Source of the DNA: Alphaproteobacteria bacterium
GTDB lineage: Bacteria; Pseudomonadota; Alphaproteobacteria; Acetobacterales; Acetobacteraceae
Reading direction: 5' to 3'
DNA length: 6,070 bases
NCBI GenBank assembly: GCA_026225015.1
Contig: JAMFRY010000203.1
Span: forward strand, 1 to 6,070
Both the position numbers and the translations under genes were made by a program. Shown here one piece after another: positions 5,226-6,070 of the stretch (its first letter is position 1; each line of letters opens with the position of its first letter). Below the pieces are notes generated by a model. The model searched no databases. It saw only the letters and a list, made by a program, of their open reading frames with translations, and had not been told where the DNA came from.

Positions 5226-6070
5226 GGCTGTTGTAACGATATTTTGTAAAACCCGAAGCACTTCGGGTATGCCGGCGCCGGACACGCCAGAGGCCACCAT
5301 GACCTGGGCGCCGGAAGCCTTGGCCAAGGCCGCCCGCCGCGCCGAAATTTCGCGCGCGGTCATCGCATCCGCCTTGTTCAGTACGATCACTTCCGGTTTT
5401 TCGGCCAGCCCGCCGCCATATTCGGTGAGTTCATGGCGCACCGTCCGCCACGCATCCACCACGCTGCCGGCGGCACCGTCGATCAGATGCAGTAGCACCG
5501 CGCAGCGCTCCACATGGCCCAGAAAACGATCGCCGAGCCCGGAACCCTCGTGCGCGCCTTCGATCAACCCCGGAATATCGGCGATCACGAACTCCTCGGA
5601 CAAGGATAGCCGGACCACGCCCAGTTGCGGGTGCAGCGTGGTGAAGGGATAATCGGCGATTTTGGGATGCGCCCCGGAAACCACCGACAAAAAAGTCGAT
5701 TTTCCGGCATTCGGCTTACCCACCAGGCCGACATCGGCGATCAGCTTCAGCCGCAGCCAGATCCAGCGTTCTTCCCCGGGCCAGCCTTTATCCGAACGGC
5801 GCGGCGCCCGATTCGTCGAGGTTTTGAACCTTGCATTGCCAAACCCGCCATCGCCGCCGCGCAGCAGCGTTACCGATTTGCCGGGCTGATCCAGGTCAAC
5901 CAGGATGGTTTCTCGGTCGTCATCCATGATCTGGGTGCCGACGGGTACTTTGATGAGAAGGTCATCCGCCGCCGCCCCGGTTCTGTCCGCGCCGGAGCCG
6001 TTGGAGCCCTTTTTTGCCCGGAAATGCTGGGAATAACGGAAATCGATCAGGGTGTTGAGGTTCTCGACCG
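5214..6070 (-). CDS. obgE: Obg-family GTPase (ObgE/CgtA), N-terminus beyond window edge
   Basis: Obg is a GTPase that binds the 50S subunit and acts in ribosome assembly and stress or growth control. The frame is open to the right edge; 284 residues are visible from base 6068. By comparison with family members about 50-55 N-terminal residues are missing. The first part is the glycine-rich Obg fold: NLNTLIDFRYSQHF (visible 3-16), LIKVPVGTQI (38-47), GGDGGFGNARFKTSTNRAPR (71-90). The G domain follows: P-loop GKPNAGKST (117-125), switch I YPFTTLHPQLG (140-150), DIPGLIEGAHEGSGLG (164-179), NKAD (231-234), and a G5 SGVSG (260-264). The protein stops at ARKK soon after the G domain, so it has no OCT domain, as in short proteobacterial forms. 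An internal ATG at 5927 lies mid-domain and is not the start. It is upstream of and overlaps proB, an arrangement I recall from other alphaproteobacteria. Confidence 0.97.
   Translation of the reverse strand, partial: VENLNTLIDFRYSQHFRAKKGSNGSGADRTGAAADDLLIKVPVGTQIMDDDRETILVDLDQPGKSVTLLRGGDGGFGNARFKTSTNRAPRRSDKGWPGEERWIWLRLKLIADVGLVGKPNAGKSTFLSVVSGAHPKIADYPFTTLHPQLGVVRLSLSEEFVIADIPGLIEGAHEGSGLGDRFLGHVERCAVLLHLIDGAAGSVVDAWRTVRHELTEYGGGLAEKPEVIVLNKADAMTAREISARRAALAKASGAQVMVASGVSGAGIPEVLRVLQNIVTTARKK
5251..5268 (-). repeat. 8-bp inverted repeat followed by a U run inside the end of obgE
   Basis: ACCCGAAG and CTTCGGGT are perfect inverted arms separated by two bases; in RNA this folds as a 7-bp stem with a four-base loop. 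On the minus strand the right arm runs straight into TTTT (GGGTTTTAC), the layout of a weak intrinsic terminator or pause site. It lies within obgE codons for PEVLRV, about 35 bases before the obgE stop and the proB start. Arms are certain; a role as attenuator, processing site or mRNA-stability element is conjecture, and the U run is short. Confidence 0.5.

Noticed and set aside
4390..5652. Plus-strand 420-codon open frame antisense to proB and the 3' part of obgE
   Set aside because: It crosses two clearly conserved genes on the other strand and its translation is rich in Arg, His, Gln and Pro with no recognisable motif. This is a typical antisense shadow in GC-rich coding DNA.
5925..5927. 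ATG 5927 as the start of obgE
   Set aside because: Conserved Obg-fold sequence (NLNTLIDFRY and VPVGTQI) continues in frame upstream to the window edge, so this is an internal methionine.

Overview
The window looks like chromosomal DNA from a GC-rich alphaproteobacterium. The best guess is Acetobacteraceae or a close Rhodospirillales relative. This rests on the obgE-proB order with overlapping reading frames, on ProB and Obg wording that I recall from that group, and on GC-rich codon third positions. The taxonomic guess is inference from memory, not from a search.

There are five protein genes and almost no spare DNA. From the left, on the minus strand, lie a RgpF-type rhamnan-synthesis protein (positions 1-1022, cut by the window edge) and, upstream of it, a 590-residue protein joining a SAM-dependent methyltransferase to a GT-B glycosyltransferase (1072-2844). 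A 158-bp divergent gap (2845-3002) separates these from a plus-strand MraY/WecA-type polyprenyl-phosphate sugar-1-phosphate transferase (3003-4073). After a 28-bp convergent gap come proB (4102-5217) and obgE (5214-6070, cut by the right edge), both on the minus strand and transcribed obgE to proB.

The left two thirds read as part of a surface-polysaccharide locus (O-antigen, capsule or exopolysaccharide). The WecA-like enzyme would place the first sugar phosphate on undecaprenyl phosphate at the inner membrane. The fusion protein and the RgpF protein would extend and decorate the chain in the cytoplasm. The right third is housekeeping: Obg is a ribosome-assembly GTPase, and ProB catalyses the first step of proline synthesis. 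proA does not follow proB here; the convergent polysaccharide gene takes its place.

No tRNA, rRNA, CRISPR array, insertion sequence or confident terminator was seen. I found no clearly undescribed system. The points most worth a second look are the methyltransferase-glycosyltransferase fusion, and the obgE/proB junction. That junction combines a stem-loop with a short U run, an A AAA AAA heptamer in the obgE frame, and an ATGA overlap arranged so that a -1 slip would join the two proteins. A third point is that all three polysaccharide genes lack a clear Shine-Dalgarno and each has a tiny reading frame ending at or just before its start.
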